Below are positions 14,407 through 24,286 of a stretch of 24,996 bases of DNA, in pieces. This DNA comes from Candidatus Latescibacterota bacterium. Its GTDB lineage: Bacteria > Latescibacterota > UBA2968 > UBA8231. The DNA lies in the NCBI GenBank assembly GCA_022826515.1, contig JAJDUT010000093.1, positions 1-24,996 on the forward strand, written 5' to 3'. A model generated the notes under the pieces. It saw only the letters and a program-made list of their open reading frames with translations. It was not told where the DNA came from and made no database searches. The position numbers and the translations under genes were made by a program. Numbering within the stretch: the first letter of the stretch is position 1; every line of letters starts with the position of its first letter.

Positions 14407-15372
14407 ATGGTAGATCTAGAGGTTCGGCGCTTGGGGCGCACAGAGATGAAACCGAAGGCGTTAGGATTGGGCGGCGGATATCTGGGCCTTCCCGAACTGA
14501 TGTCAAAGGAGGAAGCCACGGCGACGATTCGGGCGGCCATTGAGCGAGGCATCAATTTTATCGATACGGCTCCGCCATACGGCGGTGGCGAGAGCGAGCG
14601 CTGCATCGGTTTGGCCTTGGCGGGTGGATGGCGCGAGAAAGTGTATCTCCAAACCAAGGTGGGGTCTCATCCGCGCTTTTTTCACGATTTTTCAAAAGAA
14701 GCGACCTCGTGGAGTTTGGCAAACAGCTTCAAGCAGCTTCAGACGGACTATGTGGATTCCGTGTTGATTCACGGCCCGCGCTACGACATGGAACCCCTGT
14801 TGGCACCGGGGGCCTGTTTGGATGTGTTACTCGATTGGAAAGCGCAGGGACGCATCGGTCACCTTGGCATTGCTGTGCGCCAGCATGAATTTCATCAGCA
14901 GGCGATTGAAACAGGTGCCATAGACATTGTGTTGTCGTTTTTGGATTACAGCTTGCTGAACCAGTCTCTCGCCAAAACGACCATTCCTCTAGCGCTGGAA
15001 CGCGATGTAGGAATCATTATGGGCAGAGTGTTGGTCGGCTCACTGCTGGCCGGCCCAGAACCCCAGCGCGTGAAAGAAGAGCTGTCCCTAGATCAAGACG
15101 GGAATCTCATACCGGCGGCCATCGGTGGGCCGGACGACCCCGAGGTGGTGCCGCGCGCACACCAGATGTGGCAATGGTGCCAAGAACGGGGATTGAACAT
15201 CCGAGATCTGGCCATGCAGTTTGCGCTCAATGCGCCGGTTGCAGGCAATGGCATAATCCTCGTCGGCCCCTCCAATCGCCGGGAATTAGCCGAGGTATAT
15301 GCTAGCGCCACGACCGAGGTACCCGAAGCAGTATGGCAGGACTTTGCGGCTGAGTTTGGGATAAGGGTCTAA
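14407..15372 (+). CDS. Aldo/keto reductase (sugar dehydrogenase-like)
   Basis: A 321-residue AKR with the catalytic tetrad D53 and Y58 in FIDTAPPYGGGESE, K84 in LQTKVG and H122 in VLIHGPRYD. The C-terminal region carries ILVGPSNRRELAEV, which binds the NADP phosphate. The form resembles D-threo-aldose 1-dehydrogenase or L-fucose dehydrogenase-type AKRs, which oxidise sugars at C1 to lactones; pyridoxal 4-dehydrogenase is a related alternative. The ATG at 14407 is preferred over the TTG at 14401 because GAGGAG (14393-14398) is eight bases from it. It is the last gene of the ALDH-sulfatase-AKR operon, 17 bp after the sulfatase. It ends five bases from the convergent M19 peptidase gene, with no visible terminator between them. 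Confidence 0.87.
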   Translation: MVDLEVRRLGRTEMKPKALGLGGGYLGLPELMSKEEATATIRAAIERGINFIDTAPPYGGGESERCIGLALAGGWREKVYLQTKVGSHPRFFHDFSKEATSWSLANSFKQLQTDYVDSVLIHGPRYDMEPLLAPGACLDVLLDWKAQGRIGHLGIAVRQHEFHQQAIETGAIDIVLSFLDYSLLNQSLAKTTIPLALERDVGIIMGRVLVGSLLAGPEPQRVKEELSLDQDGNLIPAAIGGPDDPEVVPRAHQMWQWCQERGLNIRDLAMQFALNAPVAGNGIILVGPSNRRELAEVYASATTEVPEAVWQDFAAEFGIRV

Positions 15373-15377
15373 CGACT

Positions 15378-16433
15378 TTAATCCCACGCCGCGCGCAGCA
15401 AGCGGACCCAGTTGCCGTGCATGATGTCGGCAACATCGGTCTGCGAGTACCCGCGTTTTTCGAGGATGGCGGGAATCTTCCGCAGGTCGGCGATGGTGTC
15501 GAGATCAGAGGGGCACTGCTCCTTGCCGTAGCCGCCGTCCAAGTCGGTGCCGATGGCGGCGTGGTGGGAGCTCCCGGTCAACTGGCAAATGTGATCGATG
15601 TGGTCCACCACGGTCTCCAGCGTGATCCCTGTGTTGTCCATCGCGATTCGGTCCCACAAGGGGGAGACCATCCAGATGTCCATGGCGGTGCCAATGACGC
15701 CGCCGCGCTGGGCCAGCGCTTTGATCTGTTGATCGTCGAGCTGGCGGTCGTGGTCGCACAGGGCACGGCAGCAGTTGTGCGTGGCCAGCACGGGACCGGT
15801 GAAAATCTCCATCGCTTCCCAGAATGCCTGCTCGGCTAGGTGGCTCACATCGAGGATTATACCAGCCGCCTCCAAGGCTTCGAGCATGGGGCCGCCTCTG
15901 GCCGTCAGGCCGCCGGGAGCCTGGGTTCCGTGCGAGTAGGAACTGACTCCGTAGTGACACAGACTCACGACCCGCAGGCCTTCATCCCACCACTCGGCCA
16001 CCTGTTCGGGTGCCACAATGCCGTCCGCCCCTTCCAAGCTGAGGACAAACCCCAGCGGGGTCGCCTGCGGATCGTCGTCCCACTCGGCCAGATGGGCGTC
16101 GAGTTCGGCGCGGCCGCGTATCTGGCGCAAGACGCCCTTGGCCTCCATCAGGCGGTAGTAGGCCAACTCGCCCTTGCACTTGGCGTAGGCAATGTCTTGG
16201 GTGCGCACCCCGGAAAAGCGCTTGCCCATCGAAGCGAGTCGGCAGCCCATCGTGACGAAGAACAGGCCGATCCCGCCGCGCCGCAGTTCGGCGAAATTTA
16301 CCACGTTCAGGCCGCGGCCTTTCTGCGCCATGCCAGCTTCGGCCTCGCGTATTTGGGCGATGGGCTGGAGCAAGTCCCGGTCCCATTCGAGCGCGTTGTA
16401 GGCGATATCCAAGTGGGAATCGACGATCAGCAT
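15378..16433 (-). CDS. Membrane dipeptidase (renal dipeptidase, peptidase M19)
   Basis: A 351-residue zinc-dependent dipeptidase. The metal and active-site residues are all in place: H7 and D9 in VDSHLDI, bridging E134 in LSLEGAD, H198 in LDVSHLA, H219 in ATHNCCRAL and D297 in GTDLDGG. The family cleaves dipeptides, including those with D-residues, and some members act on lactams or other amides. No signal peptide is visible, so this copy is likely cytoplasmic. AGGAGA (16440-16445 on the plus strand) gives a good ribosome-binding site six bases before the ATG. It diverges from the M20 peptidase gene across 187 bp. The presence of M19, M20 and S66 enzymes within 3.5 kb suggests a local focus on peptides or peptidoglycan fragments. 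Confidence 0.9.
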   Translation of the reverse strand: MLIVDSHLDIAYNALEWDRDLLQPIAQIREAEAGMAQKGRGLNVVNFAELRRGGIGLFFVTMGCRLASMGKRFSGVRTQDIAYAKCKGELAYYRLMEAKGVLRQIRGRAELDAHLAEWDDDPQATPLGFVLSLEGADGIVAPEQVAEWWDEGLRVVSLCHYGVSSYSHGTQAPGGLTARGGPMLEALEAAGIILDVSHLAEQAFWEAMEIFTGPVLATHNCCRALCDHDRQLDDQQIKALAQRGGVIGTAMDIWMVSPLWDRIAMDNTGITLETVVDHIDHICQLTGSSHHAAIGTDLDGGYGKEQCPSDLDTIADLRKIPAILEKRGYSQTDVADIMHGNWVRLLRAAWD

Positions 16434-16546
16434 GAAGGTTCTCCTGTCAATATATTTAAAAGCTAGTTCGGTCCGTTCTGGCTCTGGAAAAATAAATCAG
16501 GGCGGCGACCGCGAACAAGTAGGGAAGGGGCAAGACGGCCCACCGC

Positions 16547-16578
16547 TTGACCAGTTCTCCTCAAAGGCCCTTTATAAT
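16547..16578 (+). promoter_or_regulatory. Weak candidate promoter before the M20 peptidase gene
   Basis: A perfect TATAAT at 16573-16578 sits 43 bases before the start codon in the divergent M19-M20 spacer. The best -35 candidate, TTGACC at 16547-16552, is 20 bases away, which is longer than ideal. The remainder of the 187-bp spacer shows no other strong motif. Confidence 0.35.
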
Positions 16579-16620
16579 TTCTATCCATCTCATTGCCCAG
16601 ACACCACTGGAGTAGCTTGC

Positions 16621-17880
16621 ATGACCACCGAAGGCCTGAAGCAACGCCTGTTCGCCGAGATCGACCGCAGACTGCCGGAGTTCCAAGGCGTGCTGCGGGA
16701 CGTCGTCGCCATCCCCACCGATAACCCGCCCGGCGACACCAGCGCCTGTGTCGCCTACCTATCCCGCTACCTGAAGTCGAAGGGGCTGCCGGCCGACGTG
16801 TACGAGCCGCAGCCGACGGTGCAGAGCCTAGTCTCCTATATGGAGGGCCGCCAAACCGGCCGCAACCTCGTCCTCAACGGCCACCTGGATCAATTCCCGG
16901 CCGGCGACCCGGAGGCCTGGTCCTTTGATCCCTACTCCGGTGAGTGCCGGGACGGCCGCATCCTCGGCCGCGGCGTCGGTGACATGAAGGCCGGATCGGT
17001 GGCCTCCCTGCTGTCGTTGGTGCTGCTCCACGAACTCGACGTCCCGATCAGGGGGCAGCTAACGCTGACCTTGGTGGGCGACGAGGAGACTGGCGGGGCC
17101 TGGGGCTCAGAGTGGCTGCTGAAGCACGTGCCGATGACGCGCGGCGACGCCTGCCTGAACAGCGAGCCCACCGGGATGGACCAGGTGCTGATCGGGCACA
17201 AGGGCAAGTACACGCTGCGCATCGGGACCCGACACGGCGGCGGACTGGCGGCGGTGCCGGTCGAGGACGACGCCATCGCCCGGGCCATGGCCGTGACCGA
17301 GGCACTGATGAGGCTGAAGGGCTGGCGTCTCGAGACGCCGCCCGACGTGGCCGACGCCGTCGCCCGGGGCCGGGAACGGGCCGTGCGCGGCGGTGAACTG
17401 GCGGGCACGGGCTGGGTGGCGGACTCGACCACGGTCAACGTGGGCGTGATTCAGGGCGGCGTACAGAGCAACACGATCCCCACGGCCTGCCGCATGGAGA
17501 TCGACCTGCGCACGCCGGTCGGCGTGTCCACGCAGGACCTGCAGGAGAAGGTGGAGGAGGTGCTGGCCGGCACGGGCCTCGACCGCGGGGAAATCGATGT
17601 GGAGTGGGTGGTGTGTCTGGAGTCGGCCTATTCGGCCCCCGACGAGGAGATCGTGCAGGCCGTGGCCGCCAACGCGCGACGGATCACGGGGCGTGAGATC
17701 GAGGCCAACGTCAGCTACGGCTCCACGGATACCCGCTTCTGGTGGCGCCGGGGCATTCCTGCGGCGATCTACGGCACGGACCTGGAGAACATCGCCGTTC
17801 CCGACGAGCAGATCCGCGAGTCGGAGTTCGGGCAGGTGCTAAAGGTCCACGCCGCCACCTGCGTCGACTACCTGTGTTGA
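16621..17880 (+). CDS. M20-family metallopeptidase (ArgE/DapE/CPG2-like) lacking the final His ligand
   Basis: A 419-residue cocatalytic zinc hydrolase. Residues for the metal site are H88 and D90 in LNGHLDQFP, D121 in GVGDMKAG, catalytic E155 with ligand E156 in GDEETGG, and E182 in LNSEPTG. The usual C-terminal ligand His in the A-H-x-P-x-E motif is absent: the text reads NIAVPDEQI, with V393 at that place. The dimerisation domain from about 190 to 310 is recognisable. Such enzymes cleave N-acyl amino acids or peptides. The ATG at 16621 has GGAG at 16609-16612; the frame stays open further upstream over the M19 start but carries no family sequence. Its stop overlaps the ATG of the S66 gene by one base (TGATG). 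It is very GC-rich in comparison with that next gene. Confidence 0.87.
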   Translation: MTTEGLKQRLFAEIDRRLPEFQGVLRDVVAIPTDNPPGDTSACVAYLSRYLKSKGLPADVYEPQPTVQSLVSYMEGRQTGRNLVLNGHLDQFPAGDPEAWSFDPYSGECRDGRILGRGVGDMKAGSVASLLSLVLLHELDVPIRGQLTLTLVGDEETGGAWGSEWLLKHVPMTRGDACLNSEPTGMDQVLIGHKGKYTLRIGTRHGGGLAAVPVEDDAIARAMAVTEALMRLKGWRLETPPDVADAVARGRERAVRGGELAGTGWVADSTTVNVGVIQGGVQSNTIPTACRMEIDLRTPVGVSTQDLQEKVEEVLAGTGLDRGEIDVEWVVCLESAYSAPDEEIVQAVAANARRITGREIEANVSYGSTDTRFWWRRGIPAAIYGTDLENIAVPDEQIRESEFGQVLKVHAATCVDYLC

Positions 17881-18893
17881 TGCGTAAACTCATTAAACCA
17901 CCAAAACTTATTTCTGGCGACACAGTCGGTATCGTATCGCCTGCGTCTGCGTTTTTTCCGATTAACGAGTCTGCTTTTCAGCGCAGCATCGCGTATTTAG
18001 AAAAGACCGGATTGCACATTCAGATTGCACCCCATACACGTGATCAGCGGAAGCACTTGAATCCACCAGCACAACACCGTGCCGACGATTTAAATCAGAT
18101 GTTCGCTGATCCAAATATTAAAGCCATTTTCTCTCTATCTGGCGGCAGTGGGGCCAATGCGATATTACCGCTGCTGGACTGGCATCAGGTTCAGGTGTCC
18201 CCGAAAATTGTGATGGGATATAGTGCGGTTACTGCTCTTTTGAACGGCCTATATGCAAAGGTGGGTTTAGTTACATTTCACGGTCCGATGACCCTCAACG
18301 GTTTCAGCGAGTACCCGCAACCTTTTGCCTATACATGCCATCATGTTGAACGGATATTGTTCAATGCAGAACCAGTGGGTAAACTCGAGCCATCGGCACA
18401 ATGGACGGATGCCTATCCAAGCGAAGATCAACCACGAACGATGAAAACAAATTCAGGTTGGCATTGGTTGAGGGATGGAAACGCGAGCGGTCCGTTGGTT
18501 GGCGGAAATTTAAGGACGCTGTTGACTTTAGCAGGGACTCCGTATTGGCCAGTGTCGCAAGACACAATCTTGTGTATTGAGGAGGTCAACTTTGGCGATA
18601 GTCAACTACTACGCAACGTTGACGAATCGCTCAACCAATGTCAACAAATAGGAGTGTTCGACCAGATTGCGGGCTTAATTGTCAGTAAGATTAATGAACT
18701 CACTGAGGAGGAGAAGAAACTTTTTGAACTCTTAATCCTTGAATACACAACAGATCGGCAATTCCCGATCTTGTCAGGTGTTGATTTCGGTCATACCGCG
18801 CCTCAATTAACGCTTCCTATCGGTATTCAAGCCTCTCTTGATTCAGAACGGGACTTATTTAGTTTGGATGAAGGTGCTGTTGTGTCCAATTAA
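17880..18893 (+). CDS. LD-carboxypeptidase / MccF-like serine peptidase (S66)
   Basis: A 337-residue member of the S66 family, which includes LdcA (cleaves the L,D-bond of muropeptides) and MccF (inactivates microcin C). The triad is S115 in MGYSAVTAL, E234 or E235 in ILCIEEVN and H305 in VDFGHTAPQL. The start PPKLISGDTVGIVSPAS and LVTFHGPM are family hallmarks. Two positions are unusual: the G-Y-S-D motif has Ala after the Ser, and the G-G-Y-G loop reads SGGSG at 87-91. The ATG overlaps the TGA of the M20 gene, so the two are probably co-translated. It is strikingly AT-rich in comparison with its partner, which suggests separate origins. Without a signal peptide it acts in the cytoplasm. Confidence 0.88.
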   Translation: MRKLIKPPKLISGDTVGIVSPASAFFPINESAFQRSIAYLEKTGLHIQIAPHTRDQRKHLNPPAQHRADDLNQMFADPNIKAIFSLSGGSGANAILPLLDWHQVQVSPKIVMGYSAVTALLNGLYAKVGLVTFHGPMTLNGFSEYPQPFAYTCHHVERILFNAEPVGKLEPSAQWTDAYPSEDQPRTMKTNSGWHWLRDGNASGPLVGGNLRTLLTLAGTPYWPVSQDTILCIEEVNFGDSQLLRNVDESLNQCQQIGVFDQIAGLIVSKINELTEEEKKLFELLILEYTTDRQFPILSGVDFGHTAPQLTLPIGIQASLDSERDLFSLDEGAVVSN

Positions 18894-19024
18894 TTTGCTG
18901 CGTCGCGCTTCGCTCCGGAAAGCTGTTCTCCGTGCGAGGTACCGGCAAACAGCGCTCCCCGGTCGGCTTGTGCGCCTTCGGCGGCGAGAGTATGTTGCCC
19001 CCCTTGTGGAGCTCGACCAGCCAC

Positions 19025-19194
19025 CGAATCAGGATCACCGCTGTGGACACTTTCCTAGTGGCAGGCAACTGCTGTTTCGTGAAGATCAGCACCAACGAGG
19101 GGATCACGGGCTGAGCGAGGGCTCGATCAGCGACAACAAATTGCGCCCCGCACGGATCCGGTACTTCACCCGTACCTGGTACTCACTCTCCTGA
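19025..19194 (+). pseudogene. Relic of a mandelate racemase/enolase-superfamily protein N-terminus, frameshifted
   Basis: Translating from about 19028 gives IRITAVDTFLVAGNCCFVKI followed by STNEGITG and then a TGA at 19112. Shifting by one base continues as LSEGSISDNK. Together this is the typical opening of mandelate racemase/muconate lactonising enzymes (first strand, V-K-I-x-T-x-E-G-I-T-G-x-x-E-G). A single lost base explains the break. No further family sequence follows, so only about 50 codons remain. A sugar-acid dehydratase ancestor would fit the neighbourhood but cannot be shown. The 18894-19024 stretch before it holds nothing recognisable. Confidence 0.6.
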
Positions 19195-19678
19195 TCTCTG
19201 AGAGATGATCCCCTTCTGCATCAACCATTGGTCAACCATCCTATAGATATCCTCTATTTCTTCGTCAGAATGTCCATGTGCATGCATCCATTCTTCAAAG
19301 GGACGTTCACCTGCTACTATGCGGCTAAGAATATCTTGGAAGTCCTGTTCTGGCAGGCCGTAGATCTCGAACTGCTCCTGCCTTGTAGTAGGGACAATAC
19401 CATCGGCCATCAAGTCCAGAAGCGTACCTCGGTTCTCTCGCACCAACTTCGTTGACTGCCGATTTTCGGGATGAGGGAAAACGACGAATTTCCATCTGCT
19501 TGTTGAGATGTGTCCGAACTCGGGCGACTCCACCCGCAGTAAGCCAACTCTTCAGGTCGTCCACAGAACTACCGACGGGTCTGAAGCGATCATTCTTCAA
19601 GACCTCGAGTGCATACCGGAAACTATCCCGAAAAAATTTCTCCCAGCCTTCATGTTCCAGATTCTCGATCAGAGCCAT
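19183..19678 (-). pseudogene. Frameshifted hypothetical protein gene
   Basis: The minus strand starts well at 19678 (AGGAG on the minus strand at 19685-19689, six bases upstream). It reads MALIENLEHEGWEKFFRDSF and continues to about LNKQMEIRRFP. Another frame then picks up the protein-like text PHPENRQSTKLVREN and runs to QWLMQKGIISQRSGE at 19183. The switch lies near 19460-19485, where the coding strand has TTTTCCC. The total of 496 bases is 165 codons plus one base, so one extra base explains the break. The joined product would be about 164 residues, mostly helical and soluble, from no family I recognise. It could be a true pseudogene, an assembly error or, less likely, a +1 programmed shift. 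Confidence 0.55.
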
Positions 19679-19715
19679 ATGCCTCTCCTGTGCTATTAGC
19701 TCAGCACTTCCTCCC

Positions 19716-19838
19716 GGCTAGGCGCGCAGCTTCTCGTGCTCCTGACGGCGCGCCCGGCCGACGGCCTCGTTCATCAGACGCAGGACCTTGGAATTTGTCG
19801 AAGAGGAGATACTCCTCCGTTACGAGCACCCGCTGAGA
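19716..19838 (-). pseudogene. Possible C-terminal relic of an unknown protein, frameshifted
   Basis: On the minus strand, VLVTEEYLLFDKF (frame one) runs into VLRLMNEAVGRARRQEHEKLRA and a stop (frame two) when one base near 19790 is skipped. Both pieces look protein-like, with a basic amphipathic helix at the end. No start codon or ribosome-binding site is evident upstream, because the KatG coding sequence ends there. I do not recognise the family, and the evidence is compositional only. Confidence 0.3.
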
Positions 19839-22295
<2,457 letters not shown>

Positions 22296-24260
22296 ATGAC
22301 GCGATTCGTTGCGACAGCCGCCCTCATGGCTGCCACCCTTGCGGGTGCCCAAGAACCGGTCGGCATGATCGAATGGCCGTATGTTGGCTCCGAGCAGGCG
22401 CACACCAAGTACTCGGCGGCTAAGGAAATCACGCCCGCGAATGTCGGCGAACTGGAGATCGTCTGGCAATGGGAGCCGAACGAGACGCCCCTCGCCGAAT
22501 ATGGCACCCAACCGGGCGCATTCCAAGCAACGCCCATCATGCTCGGCAACGTCCTCTACCTCTCCACCATGTACATGCGCGTGGTGGCTCTCGACGCCGA
22601 GACCGGCACGGAACTGTGGAACTTCGATCCCAAGGCTTACGAAGGGGGCCCCAAAGGGGTGCCGCCGACTGGCTTCAAGCACCGGGGAATCGCCTACTGG
22701 AGTGATGGGAGCGACACCCGCGTTTTCCTCAACAGCCGAGACCGGCTGTACGCAATCGACGCCGAGACCGGCGAACTGGACACGGGCTTCGGCGAGCGCG
22801 GGAGCGTTGTGCTGACCGAGGGCCATGGTCGCCCGGTGACCCGCTACGAATTCGACCAGACCTCGCCGCCGGTGGTGTTCGACGATCTGGTGATCGTAGG
22901 CAGCCGCATTCCCGACCGGGTGCAGCGCAAGTTCGATCCGCCCGGGACGGTGCAGGCGTTCGATGTGCGCACGGGCGAGCACCGCTGGGTGTTCTTCACT
23001 ATCCCGCAATCGAACGACGACTTCGGCGCGGACACTTGGGAGGACGAGTCGTGGCGCTACACCGGCCACGCCAATGCGTGGGGGCTGATGTCGCTCGACG
23101 CCGAGCGGGGGCTGCTATACGTGCCGACGAGTACGCCAAGCAGTGACTACTATGGCGGCCGCCGGGTGGGGGCCAACCTGTTCGCCGAGTCGCTGGTGTG
23201 CCTCGATGCCCGCACCGGCGAGCGTCGCTGGCACTTCCAGACGGTACATCACGGCGTGTGGGACTACGATCTGGCCGCAGCGCCCAATCTGGTGCCGATC
23301 GCGGTGGACGGGCGCGAGCTCGACGCAGTGGCGCAAGTCTCGAAGCAGGGTTTCACGTACGTGTTCGATCGGGCGACAGGCGAGCCGGTGTGGCCGATTG
23401 AGGAGCGTGCAGTGGAGACCACGACGGACGTGCCGGGCGAGGTGCTGTATCCGACGCAGCCGTTCCCGACCAAGCCGCCGCCGTTCAGTAGGCAGGGGGT
23501 GTCGCTCGAGGACGCCAACGACCTGACGCCGGAGATTCACGCGCTTGCGGTGGAGGAGATGCGAAGGTTTCGCCTCGGACCGCTTTTCACGCCGCCGAGC
23601 CTTCAGGGAACGCTCCAGCTCCCAGGCGCTCGCGGCGGAGCGAGCTGGGGTGGGGCGGCATTCGACCCCGAAACCGGGCTTTTTTACGTGCGGGCATCTG
23701 AAGAGATCGAAACGAACCAAGTGTGCCGGAACGCGGGTGACGATCCGGAGATCGACGTCGAGTACAGCAACAACTGCCCCTATGGCGCGTCGCTCATCAT
23801 GTTTCGGGAGGCGGGCGGATCCAGGGCCGTCCAGACTCCACCGAGCAAGCTCGGTCCGATTCCGCTCACCAAGCCGCCGTATGCACACCTAGTGGCAATT
23901 GACCTCAACGTGGGCGAGATTGCGTGGAAGATACCGTTCGGTGAGGGCAGCCCCGAGGTGCGCGAGCACCCGCTGCTGCGCGGCGTCGAGCTGCCAGATC
24001 GGCTGGGCACACGCGGCAACTCCGGCCCGCTGGTGACGAAGGGTGGGTTGGTGTTCCTCGGCGGAGGCGCTCCGTACCTATACGCGTTCGACAAGGCGAC
24101 GGGCACCGAGGTCTGGCGTGGCGCGACGCCGTTTCCAACGCACGCGAACCCAATGACCTACCGCGCACAGTCAGGGCAGCAGTTCGTCGTCATCGCGACG
24201 GGCAGCGGGCCGGACGCCGCACTCGTCGCCTTCGCACGACCGAGCAGGAGCCATCGCTGA
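22296..24260 (+). CDS. PQQ-dependent (quinoprotein) dehydrogenase, glucose dehydrogenase-like
   Basis: A 654-residue periplasmic beta-propeller dehydrogenase with a short signal peptide (MTRFVATAALMAATLAGAQE, cleavage near 18). Propeller W-motifs recur, for example VVALDAETGTELWNF, AFDVRTGEHRWVF, CLDARTGERRWHFQ and FDKATGTEVW. The segment WHFQTVHHGVWDYDLAAAP and KQGFTYVFDRATGEPVWPIE are hallmarks of the glucose dehydrogenase (Gcd) catalytic domain, and GGASWGGAAFDPETGLFYV matches the late propeller. The N-terminal membrane anchor of Gcd is missing, and no C-x-x-C-H haem motif is present, so an external electron acceptor is needed. The substrate may be a sugar or alcohol. The ATG at 22296 is chosen for the signal peptide, although no Shine-Dalgarno sequence is seen; the frame is open upstream to 22233. 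The PhyH gene follows 26 bp later. Confidence 0.88.
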   Translation: MTRFVATAALMAATLAGAQEPVGMIEWPYVGSEQAHTKYSAAKEITPANVGELEIVWQWEPNETPLAEYGTQPGAFQATPIMLGNVLYLSTMYMRVVALDAETGTELWNFDPKAYEGGPKGVPPTGFKHRGIAYWSDGSDTRVFLNSRDRLYAIDAETGELDTGFGERGSVVLTEGHGRPVTRYEFDQTSPPVVFDDLVIVGSRIPDRVQRKFDPPGTVQAFDVRTGEHRWVFFTIPQSNDDFGADTWEDESWRYTGHANAWGLMSLDAERGLLYVPTSTPSSDYYGGRRVGANLFAESLVCLDARTGERRWHFQTVHHGVWDYDLAAAPNLVPIAVDGRELDAVAQVSKQGFTYVFDRATGEPVWPIEERAVETTTDVPGEVLYPTQPFPTKPPPFSRQGVSLEDANDLTPEIHALAVEEMRRFRLGPLFTPPSLQGTLQLPGARGGASWGGAAFDPETGLFYVRASEEIETNQVCRNAGDDPEIDVEYSNNCPYGASLIMFREAGGSRAVQTPPSKLGPIPLTKPPYAHLVAIDLNVGEIAWKIPFGEGSPEVREHPLLRGVELPDRLGTRGNSGPLVTKGGLVFLGGGAPYLYAFDKATGTEVWRGATPFPTHANPMTYRAQSGQQFVVIATGSGPDAALVAFARPSRSHR

Positions 24261-24286
24261 GAGTTCAAAAATAAGGAGAGGTTTTT

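Noticed and set aside
16432..16620. Upstream in-frame extension of the M20 gene to 16432
   Set aside because: The added residues overlap the M19 start and promoter region, have no family similarity, and a better ribosome-binding site serves the ATG at 16621.
18859..19107. Minus-strand 82-residue frame after the S66 gene
   Set aside because: It overlaps the end of the S66 gene and the enolase relic, has no ribosome-binding site, and matches no family that I know.
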